From NCBI GenBank assembly GCA_022701275.1, contig CP031740.1:6634372-6698371 (forward strand): a stretch of 64,000 nucleotides of DNA, written 5' to 3'. Positions 51,801 to 61,928 of this stretch are shown here, piece by piece (the stretch's first letter is position 1; each line of letters opens with the position of its first letter). The translations under genes and the position numbers were made by a program. This DNA is from Microcoleus vaginatus PCC 9802. Its GTDB lineage: Bacteria; Cyanobacteriota; Cyanobacteriia; Cyanobacteriales; Microcoleaceae. Below the pieces are notes generated by a model. The model worked only from the letters and a program-made list of their open reading frames with translations, ran no database searches and had not been told where the DNA came from.

Positions 51801-54800
51801 TTAAATTACTGATTCAGGAATCATTTCGCCCATCGCTACAACAATTTTTCGCGAACCGATAAATGGATTGCGACTGTGAGCGGCAAGCATATTATCTAGC
51901 ATTAAGATGTCTCCTGCTTGCCAGGGAAAACTAACAGCAGCTTCCCTGTACACTGCCTGAATTTCTTCCATTACCGAGTCTTCAATAGGAGTGCCGTCAC
52001 CGTAATAGACATTGCGGGGGAGGTTCTCTTCTCCAAAAACAGAGAGCAAGGAAGCGCGGGTTGCCGCATCTAAGCAGGAAATGTGGTGCAAGGGAAGTTG
52101 GTTAAAAAATACCATCTCTTGAGTTTTTGGGTGCTTGGCAATTGCGGGGCGAATTTTGCGAGTTCTCAAATTATTTCCTGCTGTCCACTCAAATTCCATC
52201 CCAGCTTGGCGGCAGTATTCCTCAACCACCGATTTGTTTTCAGTTTGGAAAAAATCTTTCCAGCTTACATCTAGTCCGTCTGTGTAGTTACGAACGTACA
52301 TAATTTGCTTTTGGGCAAATTTTTCTCTGAGTTTCGGGTCTAGCAACTGGTAAATTTTACGGCAGTCAACAATCGGCGTTTCTCCGCCTTGTTGCGCTGG
52401 CTGAACGCAGAAAAACCAGATTTTCATCGGCCAGCGGTGCAGGTGCGAACTCTCGCTGTGAAATAAGATAGCTTTATCTGCTGGGTAAGGAGTTGAACCG
52501 TAAACTTTTCCGCTAACTCCTTCGCGTGGCAAATCGCCGTACTCCCCAAATAATTCCGAACAAATTGAGTGAGCAAACTGCTCGAATGCGGAAACCACAG
52601 GGCCGATGAATCCTCGAAAAAGAATCCCTCCATGCTGTAGCAATTTTGCCTCTATAAATTCGCGGTTATTTTTCGCCCAGTCTGCGAGATCGACATCGGC
52701 TACTGCGGGTTTTGCCACTAAAGGAAAGAGTTCGTCGGGGTGCAGGTACTCGGTTTTTATCAATTCGCCTTGCGGCAAAGCCACTACTTTCGGCTTGACG
52801 CTTTTGAACTTACTAAAATTGCTTTTTTCACGCTTTACTTCTTGCATGGCTTGTTTCTGCTTCTGGGCTTCTGTGAGAATTTCTAAAGTGTTCAAACGAC
52901 TGTCAGGCTGCGCCGCAATGCTGCCTAGGAGGGTTTCAAAGCGATTTAACATTTGAGCGATCGTCTCCCTGTCAAATAGGTCGGAATTATACTTCCAACT
53001 GCCGACAATTCCTGTCTCTGTTTCCGACACAAATAGCGCCAAATCAAATTTAGCCGTACCGCTATCAATTGCAACCGGCATTAAAGTTAAACCCGCCATT
53101 TCTAAAGTCGGCATAGGCGCATTTTGCATGACGAACAAAACTTGAAATAGCGGTGTTTGACTCAGGGTGCGATCGGGACGCAGTTCTTCTACCAGTTTGT
53201 CGAAGGGCAAATCTTGGTGAGTGTAAGCTTTTAATGTCACCTCGCGCACGCGATCGAGCAGTTGGCGAAATGTAGGATTGCCGCGCATATCGGTTCGCAA
53301 GACGAGGATATTGACAAAGAAACCAATTAAAGCTTCAGTCTCAACTTGTGTGCGGTTTGCCAGGTCAGTACCGACTACAATATCTTCTTGATTTGTGTAG
53401 CGATAAAGCAGCGTTTGAAGTGCTGCCAACAAGGTCATAAATAAGGTGACATTTTGTTGCCGACTGAGTGCGTTTAGCGCTTCTGAAACTTGCCAATCAA
53501 GCTGGAATTCTTGAATCTCAGCTTGATTGCTAGAAACAGCAGAACGCGGTTGTTTTGCTGGCAATTGCAGCGGGGGCAAAATTTGACCCAACTGCTGCTT
53601 CCAGTCAGCAAGTTTTGCTTCCAGAACTTCGCCTTGCAGCCAATTTGTTTGCCAGACAGCATAGTCTGCGTACTGTACAGAAAGTTCGGGTAGGGGAGAA
53701 GGTTTGCCACTGCCGAAAGCTTCATAAAGCGCCGCCACTTCCCGCACGAGTACCCCCATCGACCAGCCATCAGCTACGATGTGGTGTACTGTCAGTAACA
53801 GCAGGTATTCTGTGTCGTCAAGATGTAACAAAGTGACACGCAGTAACGGCCATTTTGTTAGGTCAAAAGGCTGTCGCGCTTCTTCAGCGGCGAGTCGCAT
53901 TGCCTCGGCTTCTCGTTCAGCTTGCGATAACTCTCTTAAGTTTACGATCGGCAATGTGAAATTAAAAGATGAAATAATAACCTGAGCGGGTCGTCCTTCC
54001 ACCGATTTAAAAGTTGTCCGCAATGCTTCGTGTCGCTTGATAATCTCCTGAAAAGTTTGCTCTAGAACCGCTACATTGAGCGCCCCCTTCAAGCGCACGG
54101 CTGCTGGGATATTATAGGCAGGATTCCCCGGCTGCAATTGGTCGAGAAACCACAGTCGTTGTTGTGCAAAAGAAAGGGGCAATTCTCCCTGCCTTGACGC
54201 CCGCTTGATGGGGGGTGCTTTCAGTTTTTGCTCGGCGCGATATTGCAAGAGGCTTTCGGTGACTGTTGCGACGGTAGGCGATTCAAAAAGAGAGCGCAAG
54301 GGTACTTCAACTTGAAAAGCTTCTCGCAGGCGAGAAATCGCCTGAGTAGCCAGCAATGAATGACCTCCCAATTCAAAGAAGTTATCGTGAATTCCAACTC
54401 GCTCTAAACCGAGAACTTCAGCCCAAATTTCTGCTATTAATTGCTCGTGGGGAGTTCGAGGCTCGACAAAATTGCTCTCGAATTCTGCTCGGTTGATGTC
54501 AGGTGCAGGTAGCGATCGCTGGTCGATTTTTCCATTGGTTGTTAAAGGCAGCGACTCCAATAAAACAAACGCTGAGGGCATCATGTACTGCGGCAATTTT
54601 TGTTTCAGGTAACAGCGCAAATCATTAATAAGTTCTGAGTCTTGAGTTTTGAGTGCTGAGTTAGAAACGATATAAGCGACCAAGCGCTTGTCGCCTGGAT
54701 TGTCTTCTCGAACCAGCACGACGGTTTCCCGCAAGGCTGGGTGCTGACCGATCGCTGCTTCAATCTCGCCTAATTCGATGCGAAATCCGCGAATTTTAAC

Positions 54801-57560
54801 TTGGTGGTCGCTGCGCCCCATAAATTCAATGTTTCCATCTGGAAGATAGCGAGCCAAGTCCCCGGTTTTATAGATGTGTTCTGAAAGGATGAAGGATGGA
54901 GAATTCTGGATTAATGAAAAAGCAGTTCTATTTTCGGCAAAGGGATTGGGAATAAATTTCTCTGCGTTTAGTTCGGGGCGCTTTAGATAGCCTCTGGATA
55001 AGCCGGCGCCGCCGATATAAAGTTCGCCCAAAACGCCTACAGGAACGGGCTGCAAATTGGCGTCTAAAATATAAAGCTGGGTGTTGGGAAGGGGGCGACC
55101 AATTGGAATGTAAGGGCGCTCGGATTCAATGAATTTTATGGGATGAATGGCTGTCCAGACAGTTGCTTCAGTCGGCCCGTAAAAGTTCCAAAGGGGTATG
55201 TTCCACTCAAGTAATTGAGCAGCGAGTTCTGTAGGAAAAGCTTCCCCGCCGCAAACAATTAAGCGGAGGCTCGATTGTTGAAAGTTAGTGGCAGCTTTTT
55301 TAGCGTCAATCAGTTGGCGGATTGCTGAAGGAGTTTGATTGAGAATGGTGACTCGTTCTTTGCACAGCAGTTCGTAAAATGCGGCTGGCGATCGCGTCAC
55401 TTCCAGGGGAACGACGATTAGTTTGCAACCGTGAAGAAGTGCTCCCCAAATTTCCCAGACGGAAAAGTCGAAAGCGTAAGAGTGAAAAACCGTCCAAACG
55501 TCGCGATCGCTAAAATTAAATAGAGGGCGAGTGGCTGCAAAAAGATGAACGACGCTGCGGTGGTTGACTTGAACGCCCTTGGGTTTCCCGGTGGAGCCTG
55601 ATGTATAGATTACATAAGCGAGATTGTCAGGGGTTGCTTCACTCGATGGATTTTCTTCGCTTTCGGGCGCGATATTCTCCCAGTCGGAATCTAGGAAAAT
55701 TTTATGCAAGGCGCGGTCAATTTTCTCACCTAAATGCGACTGCGCGATCAGTATTTCAACCCCAGCGTCTTCTAGCATGAAGTTCAAGCGCTCATGGGAA
55801 TGCGCCGGATCGAGCGGAACGTAAGCGCCGCCAGCCTTGAGAATGCCGAGCAATCCCACTACCATTTCTAGGGAGCGATCGACAAAAATTCCGACTGGAA
55901 TTTCCGGTTTAACCCCTAAGTTTTTTAGGTGATGTGCTAGCTGATTTGCTCGCCGATTCAGCTCTCGATAGGTTAGCTGCTGTCCGTCAAAAACGACAGC
56001 GATCGCATCCGGCGTCCGCTCTGTCTGCGCTTCAAATAATGCGTGTACGCACTGATTTTTCGGAATATCCGATTGAGTATTGTTCCACTCAAACAGCAGT
56101 TGCTGCTGTTCAGATTTCGTCAAAATGGGCAAATTTGAAAGGCGCTGTTCGGGATTAGCAGCTATACTTTCTAGTAAGGTTAGAAAATGTCCGGCTATCC
56201 GCCGTGCAGTGCTAGCATCAAACAAATCTTCGCTATACTCAAGCGTTGCATTAATACCCTCTAATCCTTCCTCCAGGTCAAGCGCTAAATCAAATCTCGC
56301 CGTTTTCCGTTCTATTTCTAAATTGCTCAACGTCACTCCTGGCAATTTTATCTGCGGCGTCCGAACATTTCGCAGAGAAAACAATACCTGAAATAGCGGA
56401 TTATGACTTAAATCTCGTTCGTGGTGTATGATTTCTACCAGTTTCTCGAAGGGCAAATCCTGGTGGTTATACGCGCCGAGAGCTACTTCTCGCACGCGAG
56501 CCAGTAACTCTTTAAAAGTCGGGTTGCTCGACAGATTGGTGCGGAAAACTAAGGTGTTAGCAAATAAGCCAATTAATTCCTCGATTTCGCGTCGGTTGCG
56601 GTTAGCAATGGGGGAGCCGACTAATATATCTTCTTGCCCGGTGTAGCGATAGAGCAACGTTTTAAACGCTGCCAGTAGGGTCATAAATAAAGTAGCTTTT
56701 TCCCGCTGGCTTAATTGGGCGATTTCCTCTGCGATTGCCTTGGGAATGGTGAATTTATGCACGGCCCCTCGAAAGGTTTGTACTGCCGAGCGGGGGCGAT
56801 CGGTTGGCAAATTTAGTACAGAGAGATTGCCTCCGAGCTGTTTTTTCCAGTAAGCAAGCTGCGTCTCTAAAACTTCTCCCTGCAACCACTGGCGCTGCCA
56901 ACTTGCAAAGTCTGCGTACTGTACCGACAGTTCGGGAAGGGGAGAAGGTTTGCCAGTACAAAAGGCTTGATAAAACGTGGCCAGTTCCTGGATGAATATT
57001 CCCATTGACCAGGCATCGGAAATGATGTGGTGCGTACTCAATAGCAGCACCCAGTTTGAAGCGCTCAATTGCAGCAATTTGGCACGCAATAAGGGTGCTT
57101 GTGACAAATCGAAAGCAAGCTTTGCTTCTGCGGCGATTAACCGTTCAACTTCGCGAGATCGTTCAGTTTCAGGAAGCGATCGCAAATCTATTTCTAAAAT
57201 TTTCAATTCCAGCTTTGAAGCGATCGCCTGAACGGGTTGCCCGTTTATTGTCTTAAAAGCCGTTCGCAAAACTTCATGACGCTTGACAAGTTCGTTGAGA
57301 CTGCGATCGAGGGATCTCGCGTCGAGTGTTCCCGTCAAACGCACGCCGGCGAGGATGTGATAGGTAAAGTTGCCTGGAGTTAGTTGCTCAAAAAACCACA
57401 ACCGCTGTTGAGCAAACGACAGAGGAAAAGTGTTAGACTCTCGACTTTGAGGCAGAATTTTTGCTAGCGAAACGTTTTCGTTTTTATGGTTTAGTCGCTG
57501 CAACAGCAACTCGCGCTTTTCAGGAGAAAGAGCCGCGATGCGTTCGATTAAATCACTCAT
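51801..57560 (-). CDS. NRPS: C, A(Thr-like), T, C, TauD hydroxylase
   Basis: The 1919-residue synthetase has a docking-like N-terminus, then C1 (about 46-480; HHIISDAW, with Ala for the usual Gly). The A domain (about 500-1010) reads by eye D-F-W-N-V-G-F-V-W-K, closest to Thr codes but with two unusual positions. The carrier domain is DNFFELGGHSL at about 1060, followed by C2 (about 1110-1545; HHIVADGW). A TauD/SyrP-type 2-oxoglutarate oxygenase (about 1590-1919) carries H-S-E in ILFHSESSH and a distal His in NMLAAHSRNP. The fused C2-TauD corresponds to the separate C and TauD genes upstream. It would serve the Asp module of the next protein. The ATG overlaps the TGA of the preceding NRPS (57557-57560), indicating coupled translation. 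Confidence 0.9.
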   Translation of the reverse strand: MSDLIERIAALSPEKRELLLQRLNHKNENVSLAKILPQSRESNTFPLSFAQQRLWFFEQLTPGNFTYHILAGVRLTGTLDARSLDRSLNELVKRHEVLRTAFKTINGQPVQAIASKLELKILEIDLRSLPETERSREVERLIAAEAKLAFDLSQAPLLRAKLLQLSASNWVLLLSTHHIISDAWSMGIFIQELATFYQAFCTGKPSPLPELSVQYADFASWQRQWLQGEVLETQLAYWKKQLGGNLSVLNLPTDRPRSAVQTFRGAVHKFTIPKAIAEEIAQLSQREKATLFMTLLAAFKTLLYRYTGQEDILVGSPIANRNRREIEELIGLFANTLVFRTNLSSNPTFKELLARVREVALGAYNHQDLPFEKLVEIIHHERDLSHNPLFQVLFSLRNVRTPQIKLPGVTLSNLEIERKTARFDLALDLEEGLEGINATLEYSEDLFDASTARRIAGHFLTLLESIAANPEQRLSNLPILTKSEQQQLLFEWNNTQSDIPKNQCVHALFEAQTERTPDAIAVVFDGQQLTYRELNRRANQLAHHLKNLGVKPEIPVGIFVDRSLEMVVGLLGILKAGGAYVPLDPAHSHERLNFMLEDAGVEILIAQSHLGEKIDRALHKIFLDSDWENIAPESEENPSSEATPDNLAYVIYTSGSTGKPKGVQVNHRSVVHLFAATRPLFNFSDRDVWTVFHSYAFDFSVWEIWGALLHGCKLIVVPLEVTRSPAAFYELLCKERVTILNQTPSAIRQLIDAKKAATNFQQSSLRLIVCGGEAFPTELAAQLLEWNIPLWNFYGPTEATVWTAIHPIKFIESERPYIPIGRPLPNTQLYILDANLQPVPVGVLGELYIGGAGLSRGYLKRPELNAEKFIPNPFAENRTAFSLIQNSPSFILSEHIYKTGDLARYLPDGNIEFMGRSDHQVKIRGFRIELGEIEAAIGQHPALRETVVLVREDNPGDKRLVAYIVSNSALKTQDSELINDLRCYLKQKLPQYMMPSAFVLLESLPLTTNGKIDQRSLPAPDINRAEFESNFVEPRTPHEQLIAEIWAEVLGLERVGIHDNFFELGGHSLLATQAISRLREAFQVEVPLRSLFESPTVATVTESLLQYRAEQKLKAPPIKRASRQGELPLSFAQQRLWFLDQLQPGNPAYNIPAAVRLKGALNVAVLEQTFQEIIKRHEALRTTFKSVEGRPAQVIISSFNFTLPIVNLRELSQAEREAEAMRLAAEEARQPFDLTKWPLLRVTLLHLDDTEYLLLLTVHHIVADGWSMGVLVREVAALYEAFGSGKPSPLPELSVQYADYAVWQTNWLQGEVLEAKLADWKQQLGQILPPLQLPAKQPRSAVSSNQAEIQEFQLDWQVSEALNALSRQQNVTLFMTLLAALQTLLYRYTNQEDIVVGTDLANRTQVETEALIGFFVNILVLRTDMRGNPTFRQLLDRVREVTLKAYTHQDLPFDKLVEELRPDRTLSQTPLFQVLFVMQNAPMPTLEMAGLTLMPVAIDSGTAKFDLALFVSETETGIVGSWKYNSDLFDRETIAQMLNRFETLLGSIAAQPDSRLNTLEILTEAQKQKQAMQEVKREKSNFSKFKSVKPKVVALPQGELIKTEYLHPDELFPLVAKPAVADVDLADWAKNNREFIEAKLLQHGGILFRGFIGPVVSAFEQFAHSICSELFGEYGDLPREGVSGKVYGSTPYPADKAILFHSESSHLHRWPMKIWFFCVQPAQQGGETPIVDCRKIYQLLDPKLREKFAQKQIMYVRNYTDGLDVSWKDFFQTENKSVVEEYCRQAGMEFEWTAGNNLRTRKIRPAIAKHPKTQEMVFFNQLPLHHISCLDAATRASLLSVFGEENLPRNVYYGDGTPIEDSVMEEIQAVYREAAVSFPWQAGDILMLDNMLAAHSRNPFIGSRKIVVAMGEMIPESVI

Positions 57561-60500
57561 TTGCTGACTCCTTGCTGGGCGAGAATTTCCTGAATTTGTG
57601 CTTCTGACAGTTGATCGAGGTCTGCTAACACCCTCGCTAGCATTTCACTGTCTGTTTGTTCGACTTGCTTTTGCGCGATCGCTACTGCAAAATCTGCGAC
57701 AGTGGCCGACTCAAATAAACGGTGCAAAGGCAACTCGACCTGAAATGCTTGGCGCACTCGGGAAATTACTTGAGTGGCTAATAGGGAATGGCCTCCTAAT
57801 TCAAAAAAGTTGTCGTAAATGCCGACTTTTTCAAGCTTGAGAACTTCAGCCCAGATAGCGGCTAAAACTTCCTCGATATTTGTGCGAGGCGCGACAAAGT
57901 TTCCTGTCAACTCCGGTCGCATTTCGTCAGGTGCGGGCAGCGCTCGTCGGTCTATTTTTCCGTTAGAAGTTAAAGGCAAACTTTTGAGTATCACAAAAGC
58001 AGAAGGCACCATGTACTCCGGCAATTTTGACGTTAAAAAATTGCGAATTTCCTTGTGGGTAGGTGCTTGTTTCTGCTCGGAAACCAAATAAGCCACGAGC
58101 CGCTTTTGTGCCATTTCGTCTTCCCGCGCCACAACTACAGCCTGCGCGATATCTGGATGTTGCCCCAGCACCGCCTCAATTTCTCCCAATTCAATGCGGA
58201 AACCGCGAATTTTTACTTGGCCGTCAATTCGCCCGATAAATTCGATGTTTCCGTCTGGCAAATAGCGAGCCAAGTCGCCGGTTTTGTACAGTCGCGTCTT
58301 TGCTTGCGTGTCAAAGGGATTGGGAATAAATTTTTCTGCGGTTAATTCAGGGCGGTTAAGATATCCGCGTCCCAAATTATCACCGCCGATGTACAGTTCA
58401 CCAGGTACGCCTATCGGTACCAACTGCAAGTAAGAATCCAAGATATAAATCTGAGTGTTGGCAATCGGATGACCGAGTGGAACTGTGTCAAAATCGCACC
58501 CAATTTTATCAAATTCGACTTGATAAGTCAGGACACCTACAGTTGTTTCTGTTGGCCCGTAGTGATTGAATACTGAGCAACTGGGAGCAAGATTGCGAAG
58601 TGTTTTAATTAAGCTCCAGTTGGCAGATTCACCTCCTAAAATAAGCCTTTTACCAGGCAAAATTGACTTGGGTTGAGAGGAATTTAAAAGGGCGGCTAGG
58701 TGAGAGGGAACTATTTTGAGGCAGTCGATGGGATTGCGGCCGAAATATTCACCCAGTGCCTCTGGATCGGTGGCGCGTTCTTGGGAGATAATATGCAGGC
58801 AACCGCCGAAACAAAGGGCGGGGAAAATCACTGTGTTTCCTAAGTCGGCGGCGAAGGTGGAAACGGTGGCGAAACTGGCACCTGATGGCAGGTTTAATTT
58901 TTCCTGAATGCTGTGCAGGTAATTGAGCAGTTGCCGGTGTTCGATCGCTACTCCCTTGGGCGTGCCAGTGGAACCGGAAGTATAGATGACGTAAGCTAAA
59001 TTGTCAGAAGAGCCGCGAGGCGTGTAAGATTCAGAAACAGTGGGAATGTCTGTATCGATGCAAACAATATTTGCCTGAGTTTTCGGCAAGCTTTCGATGA
59101 GCCGCTGTTGTACCAGCAAAACCTTCACCTGAGCGTCTTCTAGCATTAGTGCTTTGCGCTCTATTGGGGTCGTTGGATCGATCGGTAAATAGGCGCCACC
59201 GGCTTTGAGTACGCCCAGCATTCCTACGATTGTTTCTAAGGAGCGATCGAGGCAAATTCCAACAATTGTTTCGGGCAAAACTCCCAAGTTTTGCAGGTGA
59301 TGGGCGAGTTGATTGGCGCGATCGTTGAGTTCTCGGTAGGTGATTTGTTCACTTTCAAAGACGACGGCAATGCTGTCTGGGTTGCGTTCTGCTTGTTCTT
59401 CAAAAAGCTGGTGAACGCATTTATTTTTCGGGTAATCTTTTTGAGTTTGGTTAAAGTCAATGAGAAGTTGCAGCCGATCGCGATCGCTCAGTATGTCTAC
59501 CTGACTGATAGCAACTTCGGGATTTTTGACTGCGCTTTCTAAAAGCGCCTGAAAGTGTTCTGACAAGCGCTTTATATCGGCCGCAGCAAATAAAGCGGAA
59601 TCGTAGTGAAATTCAGCGCTTATGGAATTGCACAGGCGGAGGCAGGAGAGCTTAAGTTTGAATGGCTCTAGGCAGGCATCTTGCCGAACAAGGGAAAATG
59701 AAACGCCTGAATTACCATAGTTCTTAGGCTCTGCTTGGAACTCAAAGCAAACGGGCCAAAAGCTGCTGCTTTTTTCGTTTCCTAGGATTTGTTCCCAGTT
59801 AAAATATTCTTGCCAGTTGTACATCTCGTTGAGATTAAGCTCAACTTGCTGCCTCGCTTGTGAGAAATTTAACTCGTCTTGCACTTGCCACTGTAGGGGT
59901 AAGTATTTGCCCAGCAGCCCCAGAGAGTGTTCTAATTCTTCATATTTTCTGCCGTCAATCGCTACGCCGATTATCGGGGTTTGCTCTCTGGTAAGCCGCC
60001 CAATCAGAATTTGCCAGCAAGTCAGCAGGAAGGCAGAAATATCGCTTGTGTGCTTTGGGGCGATCGCTTCCAGGCTGTTTAACAAATCACCCCGAATTTC
60101 CACCCTTTCTACTTGTGGCTGAAATTCCGTTTCGGAATTCTTCTTTTCCCAAGGAAGCGTTAATAAATCCCAAGATTCAATGTTCAGCTTTCGCCAGTAT
60201 TCTTGGCCGATTGCCGTTTCTTCTGATTCGAGTAACTCATTTTGCCACTCAGCAATATCCGCATATTGCATTGACTCATCAGAGAACTCTTCCCCGCACG
60301 CGCAGGCTGAGTAGGAAAGACTGAGTTCGCGGGTAAAATTTTTCAGGGTGGCACTATCTGCAATTAAGGCAGAGAAGTTCGCCAGTAATAGGTGCTTGTT
60401 TTGCGCCAGAGTGACTAAAGATAGATGCCAAAGTGGGCCGCGCTCAAAATCAAAAGGAAGCAGGTTTAGTTGCTGAAAAAGCGCTGCGATTTTAGCTTCT

Positions 60501-60796
60501 TGTTCTTCGGGAGACAAACCGCTCAGATTGTATTCCGAGATAGGAACTTCACCAGTGCTGGCGATCGCTTGCAGGGGTAGTGTCATCCCAGAAAAGCAGT
60601 GAAAGCTGGTACGCAGGATTTCGTGCCGATTCACGACATTTTGCAGCGCACTTTTAAGCATCTCTTTGTCGAGATTTCCGGTAATTAAAATTGCACCTCG
60701 AACGCGATAAGTCTGTTGGCTTTTATTTTGCTGTAACCCCCACAAATGCCGTTGCTGTGGAGAGATTCTAAACCCTTCGATTGTTTCGTTTTGCAT
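57557..60796 (-). CDS. NRPS: condensation-like (no HHxxxDG), A(Asp), T
   Basis: The protein has about 1079 residues from the ATG at 60796. The condensation-like domain (about 1-430) has NFSALIADS where HHxxxDG should be. The A domain has D-L-T-K-I-G-H-V-G-K by eye, the same Asp-type code as the last module. A single carrier domain (DNFFELGGHSL) and a short C-terminal tail follow. It would be loaded with aspartate, hydroxylated by the standalone TauD protein encoded 22 nt upstream, and joined through the standalone C domain. The frame extends 22 codons further, but AAAGGA lies 8 nt before the ATG at 60796 and MQNETIEGFRISPQQ matches the start of the last module (MQTINGFRISPQQ). Confidence 0.88.
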   Translation of the reverse strand: MQNETIEGFRISPQQRHLWGLQQNKSQQTYRVRGAILITGNLDKEMLKSALQNVVNRHEILRTSFHCFSGMTLPLQAIASTGEVPISEYNLSGLSPEEQEAKIAALFQQLNLLPFDFERGPLWHLSLVTLAQNKHLLLANFSALIADSATLKNFTRELSLSYSACACGEEFSDESMQYADIAEWQNELLESEETAIGQEYWRKLNIESWDLLTLPWEKKNSETEFQPQVERVEIRGDLLNSLEAIAPKHTSDISAFLLTCWQILIGRLTREQTPIIGVAIDGRKYEELEHSLGLLGKYLPLQWQVQDELNFSQARQQVELNLNEMYNWQEYFNWEQILGNEKSSSFWPVCFEFQAEPKNYGNSGVSFSLVRQDACLEPFKLKLSCLRLCNSISAEFHYDSALFAAADIKRLSEHFQALLESAVKNPEVAISQVDILSDRDRLQLLIDFNQTQKDYPKNKCVHQLFEEQAERNPDSIAVVFESEQITYRELNDRANQLAHHLQNLGVLPETIVGICLDRSLETIVGMLGVLKAGGAYLPIDPTTPIERKALMLEDAQVKVLLVQQRLIESLPKTQANIVCIDTDIPTVSESYTPRGSSDNLAYVIYTSGSTGTPKGVAIEHRQLLNYLHSIQEKLNLPSGASFATVSTFAADLGNTVIFPALCFGGCLHIISQERATDPEALGEYFGRNPIDCLKIVPSHLAALLNSSQPKSILPGKRLILGGESANWSLIKTLRNLAPSCSVFNHYGPTETTVGVLTYQVEFDKIGCDFDTVPLGHPIANTQIYILDSYLQLVPIGVPGELYIGGDNLGRGYLNRPELTAEKFIPNPFDTQAKTRLYKTGDLARYLPDGNIEFIGRIDGQVKIRGFRIELGEIEAVLGQHPDIAQAVVVAREDEMAQKRLVAYLVSEQKQAPTHKEIRNFLTSKLPEYMVPSAFVILKSLPLTSNGKIDRRALPAPDEMRPELTGNFVAPRTNIEEVLAAIWAEVLKLEKVGIYDNFFELGGHSLLATQVISRVRQAFQVELPLHRLFESATVADFAVAIAQKQVEQTDSEMLARVLADLDQLSEAQIQEILAQQGVSK

Positions 60797-60818
60797 TTCT
60801 AAAGATCCTTTAATAAGC

Positions 60819-61868
60819 CTAAATATTTTGACAGCTAAACGCTTCTGCCATACCGACAACAACCCGACGCGAACCCGAAAATGGCGTGCGTCCGTGCGCG
60901 GCTAGCATATTATCTAACAGCAAGACATCTCCTTCTTCCCAAGGGAAAACAATCGTTTCTTGCTGGTAGCAGCGACGAATTTCGTCTAATATAAAATCTT
61001 CAAGGGGCGAGCCATCGCCGTAATAAGCATTGCGGGGTAAATCTTCCTGTTTAAAAGAAGTTAAAAGCTCTTTGCGAACGGCGGGTTCGAGATTGGAAAT
61101 GTGGAAGAGGTGAGCTTGATTAAACCACACCATTTCCTGAGTTTTTGGGTGCTGGGCGACCGCTTGACATATTTGCCGAGTTCTCAAGCGATCGCCACTT
61201 TTCCATTCTAACTCAATTCCCGCTTTTTTGCAATACTCTTCTACCTCTATTTTGCTATCAGTATTGAAGACATTTTGCCAGGGTAAATCTACGCCTCCGC
61301 CGTAATTTCGCACATACATAACCTTTTTTTGGGCAAACTTTTCTCTAATCTTTGAATCCAGGCTTTCAAACACTTTGCGGCTGTTAGCAATCGGAGTTTC
61401 TCCTCCCTGTTCGGCTTTCTTGACGCAGAAAAAAGCGATTTTCAGCGGCCAATTTCGAGAATAAGCCATTTCATTGTGCAGGGGGATGAATTGCTCGGCA
61501 GGATACTCGGTGGAAGTGTAGATATTTCCGCTCACCTGACTGCGCGGAGTTGAGCGAAAAGAATATTCCAACAAGTCGCCAGCAATAGTTTGAATAAACT
61601 GCTCGAAACCCTTCACCCCGCCGACTTCAAAGCCTCGAAAAAGTATTCCTCCGTGCTTCCATAACTGCGTTTCAATTGATGAGCGATTGTTCTGTGCCCA
61701 ACCCGCGAGATTTAATTTTTCTACTGTTGGCTGAAGAACAAGAGGTAGAAGGTTTTCGGGCTGGAGGTAGGCGGTTTTGACTAATTCCTCTGAGGACAGG
61801 GTGACGGCTTTGCGCCTAACTGAGCCTAACTTTTGGGAATTGAGATTCTTTGTTTCTGTATTTGTCAT
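60819..61868 (-). CDS. TauD/SyrP-type 2-oxoglutarate-dependent oxygenase
   Basis: The 349-residue protein has Fe(II) ligands His131 and Glu133 (PLHNEMAY) and His325 (NMLAAHGRTPF), and Arg334/335 in SGSRRVVVG as the likely 2-oxoglutarate anchor. It resembles SyrP-like aspartate beta-hydroxylases, which act on carrier-bound Asp. The pairing with a condensation-like, Asp-specific module directly downstream fits the interface-associated type of beta-hydroxylase. The N-terminal 25 residues match the linker before the fused TauD domain of the neighbouring NRPS (KPKVVALPQGELIKTEYLHP versus RRKAVTLSSEELVKTAYLQP). It is cytosolic, in an operon with the NRPS genes. Confidence 0.9.
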   Translation of the reverse strand: MTNTETKNLNSQKLGSVRRKAVTLSSEELVKTAYLQPENLLPLVLQPTVEKLNLAGWAQNNRSSIETQLWKHGGILFRGFEVGGVKGFEQFIQTIAGDLLEYSFRSTPRSQVSGNIYTSTEYPAEQFIPLHNEMAYSRNWPLKIAFFCVKKAEQGGETPIANSRKVFESLDSKIREKFAQKKVMYVRNYGGGVDLPWQNVFNTDSKIEVEEYCKKAGIELEWKSGDRLRTRQICQAVAQHPKTQEMVWFNQAHLFHISNLEPAVRKELLTSFKQEDLPRNAYYGDGSPLEDFILDEIRRCYQQETIVFPWEEGDVLLLDNMLAAHGRTPFSGSRRVVVGMAEAFSCQNI

Positions 61869-61928
61869 AACTTTTGCTTTGGTGAAATTCTTGCGATTTT
61901 TCCCGAAAAAACCTGAGAGATTGAGCCA

